Positions 1 through 6,725 of a stretch of 35,772 nt of DNA are shown here, piece after piece. The notes under the pieces were generated by a model. The model made no database searches and had not been told where the DNA came from. It was given only the letters and a program-made list of their open reading frames with translations. Position numbers and translations under genes: made by a program. The stretch covers positions 1 to 35,772 of the IMG/VR virus record IMGVR_UViG_3300045912_000934; one strand, given 5' to 3'. Positions within the stretch are counted from its first letter, which is position 1. Every line of letters starts with the position of its first letter. The DNA comes from a virus.

Positions 1-222
1 CCGTGGCGGAAGGAGCCGAGCGAGGCGCAGCGAGAACAGGGGCGTCGCCTCGCCCGAAAGACGGCCGCTGCGGCTTCGGATGCCTTTTCTGAAAAGGACG
101 AAACCGCAACGCCGGCGGTGGCCGCCACCACCCTACCACCCGCCCAGTTATCCACAGGCGAAACCGTTGTCTCGCGCGATGTCAGCCGTCCGGCCGCCGC
201 AAACAAGGAGGCCGTCCGATGA
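1..222 (+). CDS. C-terminal end of an upstream phage gene (partial)
   Basis: Frame 1 is open from the window edge to a TGA at 220-222, giving 73 residues. The stop overlaps the next start in an ATGA arrangement, which supports translational coupling and therefore a real gene. The visible part is rich in Ala, Thr and charged residues with no recognisable fold, as expected of a disordered tail. It contains a perfect DnaA box within the codons. Upstream neighbours of DUF6378 genes in such prophages are often replication proteins, so that is a guess for its role. The start lies outside the window. Confidence 0.5.
   Translation, partial: PWRKEPSEAQREQGRRLARKTAAAASDAFSEKDETATPAVAATTLPPAQLSTGETVVSRDVSRPAAANKEAVR
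148..156 (+). promoter_or_regulatory. Single perfect DnaA box
   Basis: The nine bases TTATCCACA match the bacterial DnaA-box consensus exactly. The site lies inside the 3' end of the partial upstream gene. Phage origins can be embedded in replication genes, as in lambda O, but I see only one box and no AT-rich unwinding element nearby, so it may be chance. Confidence 0.3.
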
Positions 223-482
223 ACGGCGCCATGCTGCTGCAACACGCGGCCGGGGTGATCGAGCACCGCGAGCGGAGCTACGGGCCGCCGGCCGAAAGCT
301 TCGATGCCATCGCCGCACGCTGGTCGCTGGTGCTCGGCGTCCCCGTCACGCCGGCGCAAGTAGCGCTCTGCCTGATCGATCTCAAGCTGGCTCGGCTCAC
401 CCGTGATCCGTCGCACCTCGACTCGATCGTCGATGTCGCCGGCTATGCCGCATGCCTCCGGGAGGTGACGCGCGATGTCTGA
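219..482 (+). CDS. DUF6378 domain protein
   Basis: An 87-residue protein with the DUF6378 pattern: an ERSYGPPAESF segment near residue 20, then a WSLVLG segment, a central ALCLIDLKLARL helix and a C-terminal DSIVDVAGYAACL stretch. The family is common in phage early regions and its function is not established. A strong Shine-Dalgarno AAGGAGG sits at 205-211, seven bases before the ATG, and fixes the start. It overlaps the upstream stop by four bases and the next gene by eight, so it is part of a tight early operon. Confidence 0.8.
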   Translation: MNGAMLLQHAAGVIEHRERSYGPPAESFDAIAARWSLVLGVPVTPAQVALCLIDLKLARLTRDPSHLDSIVDVAGYAACLREVTRDV

Positions 483-675
483 GCCCAGGGGATCGCTGGA
501 GCGGCACCTGCCGCAGCCGGCGCCGACGGAGGAGGAGCTGTTCGCCATGCGCCGGGCGGCGTGGCGTCACCAGGGGATCGTGGTGATCCGGCTCGCCGAC
601 GTCCGCGACGATTGGACGCGGCAGGCGCTGATCAATGAGGCGACGCGGCTCTACGGAAAGCGGGAGGTTGCGTGA
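475..675 (+). CDS. Small hypothetical phage protein
   Basis: A 66-residue charged protein whose ATG overlaps the end of the DUF6378 gene by eight bases and whose TGA shares one base with the next ATG. I do not recognise a family. It is rich in Arg and Glu, has no membrane segment and reads as a small helical protein. The overlaps at both ends are the best evidence that it is translated. Confidence 0.6.
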   Translation: MSEPRGSLERHLPQPAPTEEELFAMRRAAWRHQGIVVIRLADVRDDWTRQALINEATRLYGKREVA

Positions 676-1235
676 TGGCGCGGCGCAAGCGAAAACAGAA
701 GATGGCGGCGCCGGCCGTCGTTCCCGGCCTGCCGGTAATCAAACGGCAGCACGACGTGCTCGAACCGGTGTACGAAGCCGATCCCGAGGGGCGGCCCGTC
801 GTCCACCACCGCACCGTCGACACGCTCGGAATCATGCTGCGCGCCGGCACCATCACCAAGGAGATGCACGACGCGGCGCGCGACTTCCAGGCGCAGTTCA
901 CCATCGCCTGCTACGACACGCTGGTCTGCATGCGCTTTCAGCGCGATCCCTCGCGGGGCAACCGCGCCGAGTTGACGGAAACGCAGATCGACGCGCGGCG
1001 CCGTGTAGGGGCAGCGATGGACGCGCTCGGCGGGCTCGGCAGCCCGGCCGGCGGCTGCGTCTGGCACGTCGTCGGGCTGCAGCATTCGATCCGCGAGTGG
1101 GCGATGCGCCGGGGTTGGGGCGGGCGGCCGATCGGCGAAAAGCCCGCACAAGGCGTTTTGATCGCGGCGTTGGGTGTTCTGGCGAACCACTACGGGTACG
1201 CGCGCAGCTCGGAGAACAACATTTTGCGTGCTTGA
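675..1235 (+). CDS. DUF6456-like protein
   Basis: A protein of 186 residues. The basic N-terminus (RRKRKQK) is followed by HRTVDTLGIMLRAGTITKEM and a C-terminal helical region ending in ALGVLANHYGYA. That pattern resembles the DUF6456 domain found in alphaproteobacterial and prophage proteins, including the ending where a large-helix segment leads to a HYG motif. The ATG at 675 shares one base with the preceding TGA; a GTG at 672 is an alternative start. The role is unknown; the basic N-terminus would fit nucleic-acid binding. It is the last gene of the early run before the gene-free interval. Confidence 0.6.
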   Translation: MARRKRKQKMAAPAVVPGLPVIKRQHDVLEPVYEADPEGRPVVHHRTVDTLGIMLRAGTITKEMHDAARDFQAQFTIACYDTLVCMRFQRDPSRGNRAELTETQIDARRRVGAAMDALGGLGSPAGGCVWHVVGLQHSIREWAMRRGWGGRPIGEKPAQGVLIAALGVLANHYGYARSSENNILRA

Positions 1236-1260
1236 CACGCGGCCTCGCAATATGTAGTGT
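1232..1260 (+). promoter_or_regulatory. Candidate sigma70-type promoter
   Basis: A perfect -35 hexamer TTGACA at 1232-1237 overlaps the stop codon of the preceding gene. With a 17-base spacer the -10 position holds TAGTGT (1255-1260), which keeps the conserved first, second and last bases. It is the only good promoter match I noted before the 1261-1691 interval. Confidence 0.45.
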
Positions 1261-1691
1261 TAGGCAATCGTTCGAATTGCGACTGAAGCACTTTCCACGG
1301 CGGCAGTCGCGTGTCACACAGGGCATGGCAGGGCTTGGTGAGGAGGCGGGCACACCGCGACAACGGCATCACCCGCCTCCTACATCCTAAGGTAGCAGAG
1401 AAAACAGGAGATAAGGCGTCAGATCAGTTTCGTGCCTCGCAACCCATTGATATATTTGGTTCCTTCCCGGCGTGCAACCTATGCTGGTGGCAGCAGCCCG
1501 GAAGATCGCCAGCGTGAACCGCAGAAACCGGGAAGCCACCCAAGTTTGAAGCCAAGTCCATCCCGCGTATTCGTTTCGTGATATCAGAGGCTTAGCATTG
1601 GATCCCGGCGGCTTCCGCCGGATCCGGTTCCGCCTCCCGAAGCGGCCTCCTCCTAGCCGCCGATCTCGCCGCTCCCCGCGGCGATTTTTTT
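1261..1691 (+). ncRNA. Gene-free structured interval, possible leader or small RNA
   Basis: About 430 bases without a convincing gene; the only rightward frame (1311-1517) has no recognisable protein and no ribosome site. The stretch contains several inverted repeats: GCGACTG at 1279-1285 with CAGTCGC at 1304-1310, AGGAGGCGGG at 1341-1350 with its exact complement at 1372-1381, a near-perfect GGATCC-flanked hairpin at 1600-1625, and the terminator hairpin at 1666-1691. It is bounded by a promoter candidate and that terminator, so a discrete structured transcript is plausible. No known RNA family was recognised. Confidence 0.4.
1666..1691 (+). terminator. Intrinsic terminator upstream of the methyltransferase
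   Basis: A perfect seven-pair stem TCGCCGC/GCGGCGA with a TCCCC loop is followed directly by seven T residues. It is a classic rho-independent terminator for rightward transcription and ends only 19 bases before the methyltransferase ATG, so it could act as an attenuator for that gene. Confidence 0.8.
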
Positions 1692-1710
1692 GGACCAAGC
1701 ACAATCCACC

Positions 1711-3018
1711 ATGACCTCGTTGCCTTTCCTGCCCGAGCAGATCGAGCAGTGGCCGATCGCGCGCCTGAAGCCGTACGCGAAGAACGCGCGCACCCATTCT
1801 GAGGATCAGATCGCCAAGATCGCCGCCTCGCTGGTGGAGTACGGCTGGACGGCGCCGGTGATGGTCGCCGACGACGGCGAGATCGTCGCCGGTCACGGCC
1901 GGCTGCTGGCGGCACAGCATCTGGGCCTGAACGAGGTGCCGATCATCCGGTTGTCGCACCTGACGCCGGAGCAGGTCCGCGCCTACCGGATCGCGGATAA
2001 TCGTTTGTCCGAGCTGTCAGGCTGGGATGACGAGCTGCTCGCGGCCGAACTGCACGCGCTCAATGCCGCCGGCTTCGACTTGGGCCTCACCGGCTTCGAG
2101 GGCGAGGACTTAGAGAGGCTGCTGGCGCCGCTTGACGAGGGCGACGGCCTTGCCGGTGAGGACGTCGTCCCCGAGCCGCCGGCCAATCCCGTGTCGCGGC
2201 TGGGCGATCTCTGGCTGTTGGGCGAGCATCGCTTGCTGTGCGGCGATAGCACCAAGGCGGACGACGTCATCCGCGTCATGCACAACCATAAAGCGATCTT
2301 ATTTGCAACCGATCCTCCCTATTTGGTTGATTACGACGGCACCAACCATCCGTCGAAGCAGGGTGCCCCCGACAAGAACAAAGACTGGGGCAACAGCTAC
2401 GGCATCACCTGGGACGACTCCAGCCAGGGCCCGGAGCTCTACGAAGGGTTCATCAAGGCTGCCATCGAGCACGCGATCCTGCCCAACGCCGCCTGGTACT
2501 GCTGGCACGCCAGCCGCCGCCAGGCGATGGTCGAGGGCGTGTGGGAGAAGTACGGCGCCTTCGTGCATCAGCAGATCGTCTGGGCGAAGGACCGCGGCAT
2601 CCTGACGCGCTCCTATTACCTCTGGCAGCACGAACCCTGTTTCTTCGGCTGGATCAAGGGCAACAAGCCGCCCAGGATCTCCGAAGACTATCCGGGCACG
2701 GTGTGGCAGCTGCCGACGGTGAAGGTGGGCGAGAAGACCGATCACCCGACGTCGAAGCCGGTGGAGGTGTTCGCCATCCCGATGCGTCAGCATGCGCGGC
2801 CGGGCGAGGTCTGTTACGAGCCGTTCGCCGGCTCGGGCTCGCAGATCATTGCCGGCGAGACGACGGGCCGGCGGGTGTTCGCGATTGAGATCTCGCCGCA
2901 GTACGTCGACGTGGCGGTCAGGCGCTGGCAGACGGCGAGCGGAAAGCAAGCGACGCTTGATGGCGATGGTCGGACGTTCGACGCGGTTGCCGGCGAGCGG
3001 TTGCCGAGAGCGGCCTGA
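1711..3018 (+). CDS. ParB-like domain / DNA methyltransferase fusion
   Basis: A 435-residue protein. Residues about 10-115 form a ParB/sulfiredoxin-like nuclease-fold domain, with EIVAGHGRLLAAQ around 57-69 and an RIADNRLSE segment after it. The rest is an amino-methyltransferase: the DPPY catalytic motif begins at D201 and the S-adenosylmethionine motif FAGSG at F372. This order (catalytic before cofactor motif) is the beta class. DPPY is typical of N6-adenine enzymes, though N4-cytosine is possible. The fusion is frequent in phages, where it may protect phage DNA from restriction. A TTG at 1690 could extend the frame by seven residues, but it lies in the terminator T-run, so the ATG at 1711 is preferred. 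The Shine-Dalgarno is weak. Confidence 0.9.
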   Translation: MTSLPFLPEQIEQWPIARLKPYAKNARTHSEDQIAKIAASLVEYGWTAPVMVADDGEIVAGHGRLLAAQHLGLNEVPIIRLSHLTPEQVRAYRIADNRLSELSGWDDELLAAELHALNAAGFDLGLTGFEGEDLERLLAPLDEGDGLAGEDVVPEPPANPVSRLGDLWLLGEHRLLCGDSTKADDVIRVMHNHKAILFATDPPYLVDYDGTNHPSKQGAPDKNKDWGNSYGITWDDSSQGPELYEGFIKAAIEHAILPNAAWYCWHASRRQAMVEGVWEKYGAFVHQQIVWAKDRGILTRSYYLWQHEPCFFGWIKGNKPPRISEDYPGTVWQLPTVKVGEKTDHPTSKPVEVFAIPMRQHARPGEVCYEPFAGSGSQIIAGETTGRRVFAIEISPQYVDVAVRRWQTASGKQATLDGDGRTFDAVAGERLPRAA

Positions 3019-3029
3019 TGGGCGATGAC

Positions 3030-3104
3030 CGCGGAGTGCAAGGAGCGGTTCCTGGCGGGGCCCATACCCCCGAGACGCGGGTTCAAATCCCGCCTCCGCA
3101 ACCA
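3030..3104 (+). tRNA. Initiator-like tRNA(CAU), divergent
   Basis: The sequence folds as a cloverleaf. The acceptor stem is 3030-3036 with 3094-3100. The anticodon stem is CGGGG/CCCCG around the loop CCCATAC, giving anticodon CAU. The T arm is GCGGG-TTCAAAT-CCCGC and a genomic CCA is at 3102-3104. Three initiator hallmarks are present: a C1-A72 mismatch, an A11-U24 pair, and three G-C pairs at the base of the anticodon stem. Deviations are C33 in place of U33, an A-C mismatch in the D stem, G at position 14 and U at 21, and a four-base variable loop. It begins 12 bases after the methyltransferase stop. It may be a working phage initiator tRNA, a tRNA mimic or a decaying copy. Confidence 0.65.
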
Positions 3105-3125
3105 TCGCCAAAGCAGTCGCGGGCA

Positions 3126-3362
3126 ATGTCGCTGATCGAAGCGATCACCAATGTCGCCGTCGGGTTCCTCGTGGCGCTGTTGACGCAAGTCATCGTCTTC
3201 CCGCTGTTCGAGCTCGAAGTGGGCCTCGGCGAACACCTCGCGATCAGCGGGCTATTCACGATCGCATCGATCGCCCGTTCTTATCTGCTTCGACGGCTCT
3301 TCGAGGCGATCCGCGTCGCGCGGGCTGAGCCTGCCAGACCGCGCCGGCGACGGGCGTTCTGA
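3126..3362 (+). CDS. DUF7220 family small membrane protein
   Basis: A 78-residue protein with two hydrophobic segments (about 8-27 and 36-53) followed by a basic SYLLRRLFEAIR stretch and an Arg-rich tail. This matches the small phage membrane family DUF7220, whose function is unknown. The frame stays open upstream through the tRNA, but those codons are an artefact; the ATG at 3126 begins the family-like sequence MSLIEAITN. It ends one base before the convergent leftward gene stop at 3364. Confidence 0.8.
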   Translation: MSLIEAITNVAVGFLVALLTQVIVFPLFELEVGLGEHLAISGLFTIASIARSYLLRRLFEAIRVARAEPARPRRRRAF

Positions 3363-3363
3363 T

Positions 3364-3606
3364 CTATGCGGGCTGAAAGAAGCCGGCCGCGATCAGATCC
3401 TCGATGAAGGCCTCGGCGCTGTCGGCGCGGACATCGCTGCCGTCCCAGGCCGCACAGTTGGCCGCCATCTGCGCCATGAAGTCGGCGGCGTCGCCGTGCT
3501 CGAGGAAACTCAAGGCGCGCAGGCGGTCGACCAACTCGGCCGCCGTCGTCGCCTCGTAGACGCGGCCGTCGTCCTGGGCGCGGTATCGCATAGCGGTCGT
3601 CCTCAT
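3364..3606 (-). CDS. Small hypothetical protein
   Basis: An 80-residue acidic protein, last gene of the leftward accessory operon. Its ATG overlaps the stop of the cyclotransferase gene as ATGA, so translation is probably coupled; an internal ATG at 3591 is a possible alternative. It contains RVYEATTAAELVDRLRALSF and a C-terminal SAEAFIEDLIAAGFF. I recognise no family. No signal peptide or membrane segment is evident. Confidence 0.6.
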   Translation of the reverse strand: MRTTAMRYRAQDDGRVYEATTAAELVDRLRALSFLEHGDAADFMAQMAANCAAWDGSDVRADSAEAFIEDLIAAGFFQPA

Positions 3607-4115
3607 TCGCACGCCTGAGCCACCCCTGCCGCCCACGGCGGCGAAACGGTGTCGCCGTCGAACCACGATGCCCGCTCGGCACGCTTGGCGAGGCTGATCG
3701 CGTCGGCCTGCGCCGCGCGCAGCGGCGAGAGATCATCGAAGCCGAAGTCGCGGTAGCCGTCGGCGATCGAAGCGAGATAGCCGTCGGACGCCGGGCCATA
3801 GTCGCGCTGGCGCGGGCCGTTCATCACGTAGGCCATCGGCTTCGCCCGCTTGCCGTTGGGGAGCGCTACCACAATGCGCTCCTTGACGTAGAGATGCGGG
3901 AAGCCCTCGTAGGCATCGAGTGCCCGCTCACAGGCCCGGGTGATCTCCCACAGCGCCGCCGGCGTCACGGCTTGCGCATCCGGCTCGATGTCGGCGACGC
4001 GCTTCATGACGAGGCGCCAGCCCTCAAGCCGGATGGCGGCGAGTGGCCGGGCCTTGGGACAGCGCCTGGCCATCAGACAGCGGTTCATGTTCGAGCCGTA
4101 GGCGACGTAGAGCAT
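3603..4115 (-). CDS. Gamma-glutamylcyclotransferase-like (AIG2/GGCT fold) protein
   Basis: A 170-residue protein with the GGCT signature YGSNM at residues 6-10 and the expected acidic residue in AYEGFP (E70), the position of the catalytic Glu in characterised cyclotransferases. The family releases 5-oxoproline from gamma-glutamyl amines or peptides. It lies 17 bases downstream of the amidoligase gene on the same strand. Amidoligases are known to be paired with GGCT-fold proteins in phage and bacterial gene neighbourhoods, where one makes and the other may break gamma-glutamyl or similar amide links. The actual substrate cannot be read from the sequence. Confidence 0.85.
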   Translation of the reverse strand: MLYVAYGSNMNRCLMARRCPKARPLAAIRLEGWRLVMKRVADIEPDAQAVTPAALWEITRACERALDAYEGFPHLYVKERIVVALPNGKRAKPMAYVMNGPRQRDYGPASDGYLASIADGYRDFGFDDLSPLRAAQADAISLAKRAERASWFDGDTVSPPWAAGVAQACE

Positions 4116-4132
4116 CGTTGGCTGGCCTCCTC

Positions 4133-5110
4133 TTAGGCGACGCGGCGCTCGCGGCGCGCGAAGTATTGGGCGCGGCGGCGCAGGTAGGCCGCGGTCTCGT
4201 CATCGATGCCGGCCATCACGTGGTCGGCGGCGTCGACCGCGCGGTTGATGATCGCATAAACCGTGGTGCCGTTCTCGCGGCGGCTGACCACCTCGAGGCC
4301 GCGCTTGCGCAGCTGGGTGGAGATCGCGGCCCGTAAGGTATGCCGCTGCCAGCCGGTCGCGGCGATCAGGTCGTCGATGCTGGCCCCACCCATCCGGCTC
4401 AGCATGGTGACCACGGTGCCGATTTTGCCGTCGGCGGGGATCAGCGCGGCGGTATTGGTGCCGGCGGCGACGCGGCGGCTCTCCTCGATGAAGCCGAGGC
4501 CGAAGCGGATCCAGGCCAGTGCTTTCTCGGCCTCGACCGTGCCGCCGTGCTGGCGGAACTCGATGGTGCGGTGGCGGCGCCACGCTTCCAGGTTGACCTT
4601 GGCGTAGCGGGTGCCGAAGGCATCGCAGGCTTCGGCGGTCGAGCGGCTGGCCAGCTTCTGCATCACGCTGGCGCTCTGCAGGAAGGTGCGAACGCTGCGG
4701 CAGAAGCGGTTGGCGTTGCCGCGGCGGCTTGGCGCCATCCAGGCGTCGATGTCGTCTTCGAACTTGGCGTAGCGGCGCACCACCGTGGCGATCTCGGCCG
4801 CCGAGAGGTCGGAAGCGCCAAAGTGCGCGTGCAAGCCTGTTCTCTTGTCGACTCTGGCCCCAGCGGCGTTCAGCGCGTCGAGGACTGCCTCCGCTGTGCT
4901 GAGGCCCTGTTCACCCTTGAGCACCGGGCTCACCACCTCGAAGCCATCGGGAACCGAGGCATCGCTCACGATCTTCCAGTGGCCGCGGGCCTCGTGGTTG
5001 TAGCCTTCGATGCGGGCGTCGATGCCGGCGTTCCTAAGCGCCATCTCTGCCGCCTGTTTGGTAATGCCGAAGGCCTCGATCTCGATTCCGAAAGTCCTGT
5101 TGCTCATCAT
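4133..5110 (-). CDS. Amidoligase-family enzyme fused to a DUF3489 DNA-binding-like domain
   Basis: A 325-residue protein. Residues 1-225 match the glutamine-synthetase-fold amidoligase family (Amidoligase_2): FGIEIEAFG at 7-15 supplies the first acidic metal/ATP ligands, TGLHAHFGA at 91-99 the conserved His pair, and TIEFRQHGGT at 182-191 the conserved EFR motif. Such enzymes are predicted to form amide bonds between carboxylates and amines using ATP. Residues about 230-290 form a DUF3489 winged-helix-like module (DLIAATGWQRHTLRAAIS), an unusual partner that suggests DNA association or autoregulation. A GGAG ribosome site lies eight bases before the ATG at 5110. A second ATG follows directly at 5107. 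Confidence 0.85.
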   Translation of the reverse strand: MMSNRTFGIEIEAFGITKQAAEMALRNAGIDARIEGYNHEARGHWKIVSDASVPDGFEVVSPVLKGEQGLSTAEAVLDALNAAGARVDKRTGLHAHFGASDLSAAEIATVVRRYAKFEDDIDAWMAPSRRGNANRFCRSVRTFLQSASVMQKLASRSTAEACDAFGTRYAKVNLEAWRRHRTIEFRQHGGTVEAEKALAWIRFGLGFIEESRRVAAGTNTAALIPADGKIGTVVTMLSRMGGASIDDLIAATGWQRHTLRAAISTQLRKRGLEVVSRRENGTTVYAIINRAVDAADHVMAGIDDETAAYLRRRAQYFARRERRVA

Positions 5111-5161
5111 CGTCGTCGCTCCAATCCAACGACGACAGTAACGCTCTAATGCGAAGTCTAA

Positions 5162-5227
5162 TCAAGGCAAATAGACGCGATAGACGAAGAAGAGCGCAAA
5201 GATAACCGCGCTCGTATTGCTCAGCAT
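5162..5227 (-). CDS. Possible 21-residue hydrophobic peptide
   Basis: In the 135-base gap between two leftward genes, an ATG at 5227 opens a short frame ending in TGA at 5162-5164. The peptide is largely hydrophobic (AVIFALFFVYRVYL), as expected of a single membrane helix. No clear ribosome site precedes it, and chance cannot be excluded. The remaining leader toward the amidoligase start contains two TCTAAT hexamers (5145-5150 and 5157-5162), twelve bases apart. Confidence 0.2.
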   Translation of the reverse strand: MLSNTSAVIFALFFVYRVYLP

Positions 5228-5245
5228 CGCCGCTTACTGGACTGG

Positions 5246-5494
5246 TTATTGCCTCCTTGATTGCGGTGCGTTTCTGGCCTCGTCCAGCAGCCGCTGTTTG
5301 AACTCGTCGGGCGCGGCCATGCTATCGGCGATCGTCTTGCCGAAACGCAGCGCTCCGGCCTTTCCGACATAGAAGAAGGTCCCGTCCGGCCGCTTCAGCG
5401 TGACGTACTTGCGGCTGCGGCTTGCGACCGGCGTGCCCCGGCCGGAGGCGATCAGCGCATCGACGAGGCGCTGCTGGAGCGTGGGTTTGGCCAT
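5246..5494 (-). CDS. Small hypothetical phage protein
   Basis: An 82-residue basic protein starting MAKPTLQQRLVDALIASG, with a central KYVTLKRPDGTFFYVGKAGALRFG that reads as a short beta-rich motif. The ATG at 5494 is chosen because GGAGG lies seven bases upstream of it; a GTG at 5509 overlapping the previous stop is the alternative. I do not know a function. The gene lies between a DUF3489 protein and the amidoligase fusion in one leftward operon. Confidence 0.65.
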   Translation of the reverse strand: MAKPTLQQRLVDALIASGRGTPVASRSRKYVTLKRPDGTFFYVGKAGALRFGKTIADSMAAPDEFKQRLLDEARNAPQSRRQ

Positions 5495-5505
5495 GGTTGC
5501 CTCCG

Positions 5506-6075
5506 TCACTCGGCGATGCGGTACGTGCGGCTGCCGCCATCACCCTTCTCCGAGGTGATGGTGAGCCCGAGCTTCTTCTTCAGCGCGCCGGCCATCGCCC
5601 CGCGGACGGTGTGGCGGGCCCAGTTCAGGGCCTCGGCGATCTGCTCGACGGTGGCGCCCTCCGGCCGCTTGAGCATCTCGATCATCCGCGCCTGTTTGCT
5701 GTCGGGGCGAGTTCCGGCGCGCGGCCGCGGCGTGACCGCGAGCGGCCCGGTCCCCGGGCTGTGACCCGGGGATCGCATGAGGTACGTTTCCGCCGGTCCG
5801 TCCGGGGCCGGTTCCGCCGGCGCCTCGGTGACAAAGCCGGCGGGCCCGCATTCCTCGTCGCGCAGCGCGGCGCGGAAGGCGGCGGCGCTCAGCTGGCCGC
5901 TCAACAGACCGTCGGCGGCATCGAAGACGTCGGCGGCGGCAAGCCCGATCTGGGCGGCGGCGCGTTCGATCGCCTTGATCGCGTTGCGCTTGGTGTTGGG
6001 GTTGCGGCGCTCGTTCTCCAGGGCGCTCAGGATCTGCGCCAGCTGGGCGAGGCTGTAGGTGGTCTCGGTGGTCAT
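5506..6075 (-). CDS. DUF3489 domain protein
   Basis: A 189-residue protein. The last 60 residues form a typical DUF3489 domain: SKQARMIEMLKRPEGATVEQ, then NWARHTVRGAM and a final SRTYRI. The fold is a helix-turn-helix-like module thought to bind DNA. The N-terminal half is helical, followed by a Pro/Gly-rich linker at about 85-125. It may regulate the leftward operon, given an inverted-repeat cluster just upstream of its start. A second DUF3489 copy is fused to the amidoligase two genes downstream. Confidence 0.85.
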   Translation of the reverse strand: MTTETTYSLAQLAQILSALENERRNPNTKRNAIKAIERAAAQIGLAAADVFDAADGLLSGQLSAAAFRAALRDEECGPAGFVTEAPAEPAPDGPAETYLMRSPGHSPGTGPLAVTPRPRAGTRPDSKQARMIEMLKRPEGATVEQIAEALNWARHTVRGAMAGALKKKLGLTITSEKGDGGSRTYRIAE

Positions 6076-6124
6076 CGGTGTCGTCCTCTCATCGGCGTCA
6101 CACGATGCGGCGCCTGCTACGCCC

Positions 6125-6167
6125 GTAAGCCCGGCTTACGCGGCCTTCGGCCACGGTCCGGGCTTAC
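6125..6167 (-). repeat. Inverted-repeat cluster upstream of the DUF3489 gene
   Basis: GTAAGCCCGG at 6125-6134 is exactly complementary to CCGGGCTTAC at 6158-6167. The first arm also forms a palindrome with GGCTTAC at 6133-6139, and a GGCC-TTC-GGCC hairpin sits between. The element therefore has three related half-sites and two mutually exclusive folds. It lies 50-90 bases before the DUF3489 start, in the gap after the upstream gene, and could be an operator or an RNA structure. Confidence 0.5.
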
Positions 6168-6214
6168 CCCCGACGCTTGGCAGCGGTCGGGGCCGGCACG
6201 ATCGGGCGTTCGCG

Positions 6215-6583
6215 TCAGTCGGTGGTGTCGGCGATGATCGCGCAGTGCGTCACCCAGCCGGTGAGGTATGGCAGATCGCGGGGGATGCCGTGCTCGCGTT
6301 CGGCGTGCTTGCCGATGCGCCAGCCCATCCACCGGGCGACCGCGGCGTCGATCGCGTCTGAGAGCTTCATGCCGGCGAAGAGTCCGTTGGCAACATCATC
6401 GGCGAAGTGGCGGCCGTGGCGGCTATCCAAGAAGTCCCGCACCGCTTCCGGCGTGCCGCCGGTCGCTTTGCCGATCACCGTCGTCGCCAGCGCCCACGCC
6501 TCGCTGCGATCGGCCGTTTCATGACCGATGGTGCCCCAGAAGCCCCACGTTTCATTGGTTGAGGGCAGGATCGTGGTGGTCAT
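6215..6583 (-). CDS. Conserved hypothetical accessory protein
   Basis: A 122-residue soluble protein. It begins with a Trp/Gly-rich TWGFWGTIGHE segment, has a central FLDSRHGRHFADDVANGL motif and ends IPRDLPYLTGWVTHC. Proteins with this pattern recur in proteobacterial mobile elements without an assigned role. It is the first gene of the leftward accessory operon and begins 142 bases from the divergent terminase small subunit gene. Confidence 0.75.
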   Translation of the reverse strand: MTTTILPSTNETWGFWGTIGHETADRSEAWALATTVIGKATGGTPEAVRDFLDSRHGRHFADDVANGLFAGMKLSDAIDAAVARWMGWRIGKHAEREHGIPRDLPYLTGWVTHCAIIADTTD

Positions 6584-6725
6584 CGTCTTCGCCTTCGTTC
6601 CTGGTTAATTCGCTCTTGATGGTCACATAAGGGCGTAAGCGCGCCCCGACATCCAGGGAAAAAGCGATCAACATCATGGCGTTATCGGGCGGTCGCGGAT
6701 CATCTTGTAATCCTCTTGAGGGGCG
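6584..6725. promoter_or_regulatory. Divergent intergenic region
   Basis: This gap separates the leftward accessory operon from the rightward head genes and must supply at least the leftward promoter. It is less GC-rich than its surroundings. I could not pick out a convincing -35/-10 pair on either strand. Confidence 0.35.

Noticed and set aside
1311-1517. A 68-residue rightward frame in the gene-free interval
   Set aside because: No ribosome site, no recognisable sequence and it overlaps the inverted repeats.
3030-3104. The tRNA as a phage attachment site
   Set aside because: It lies between genes in the interior of the element and no integrase or repeated tRNA end is visible in the window.
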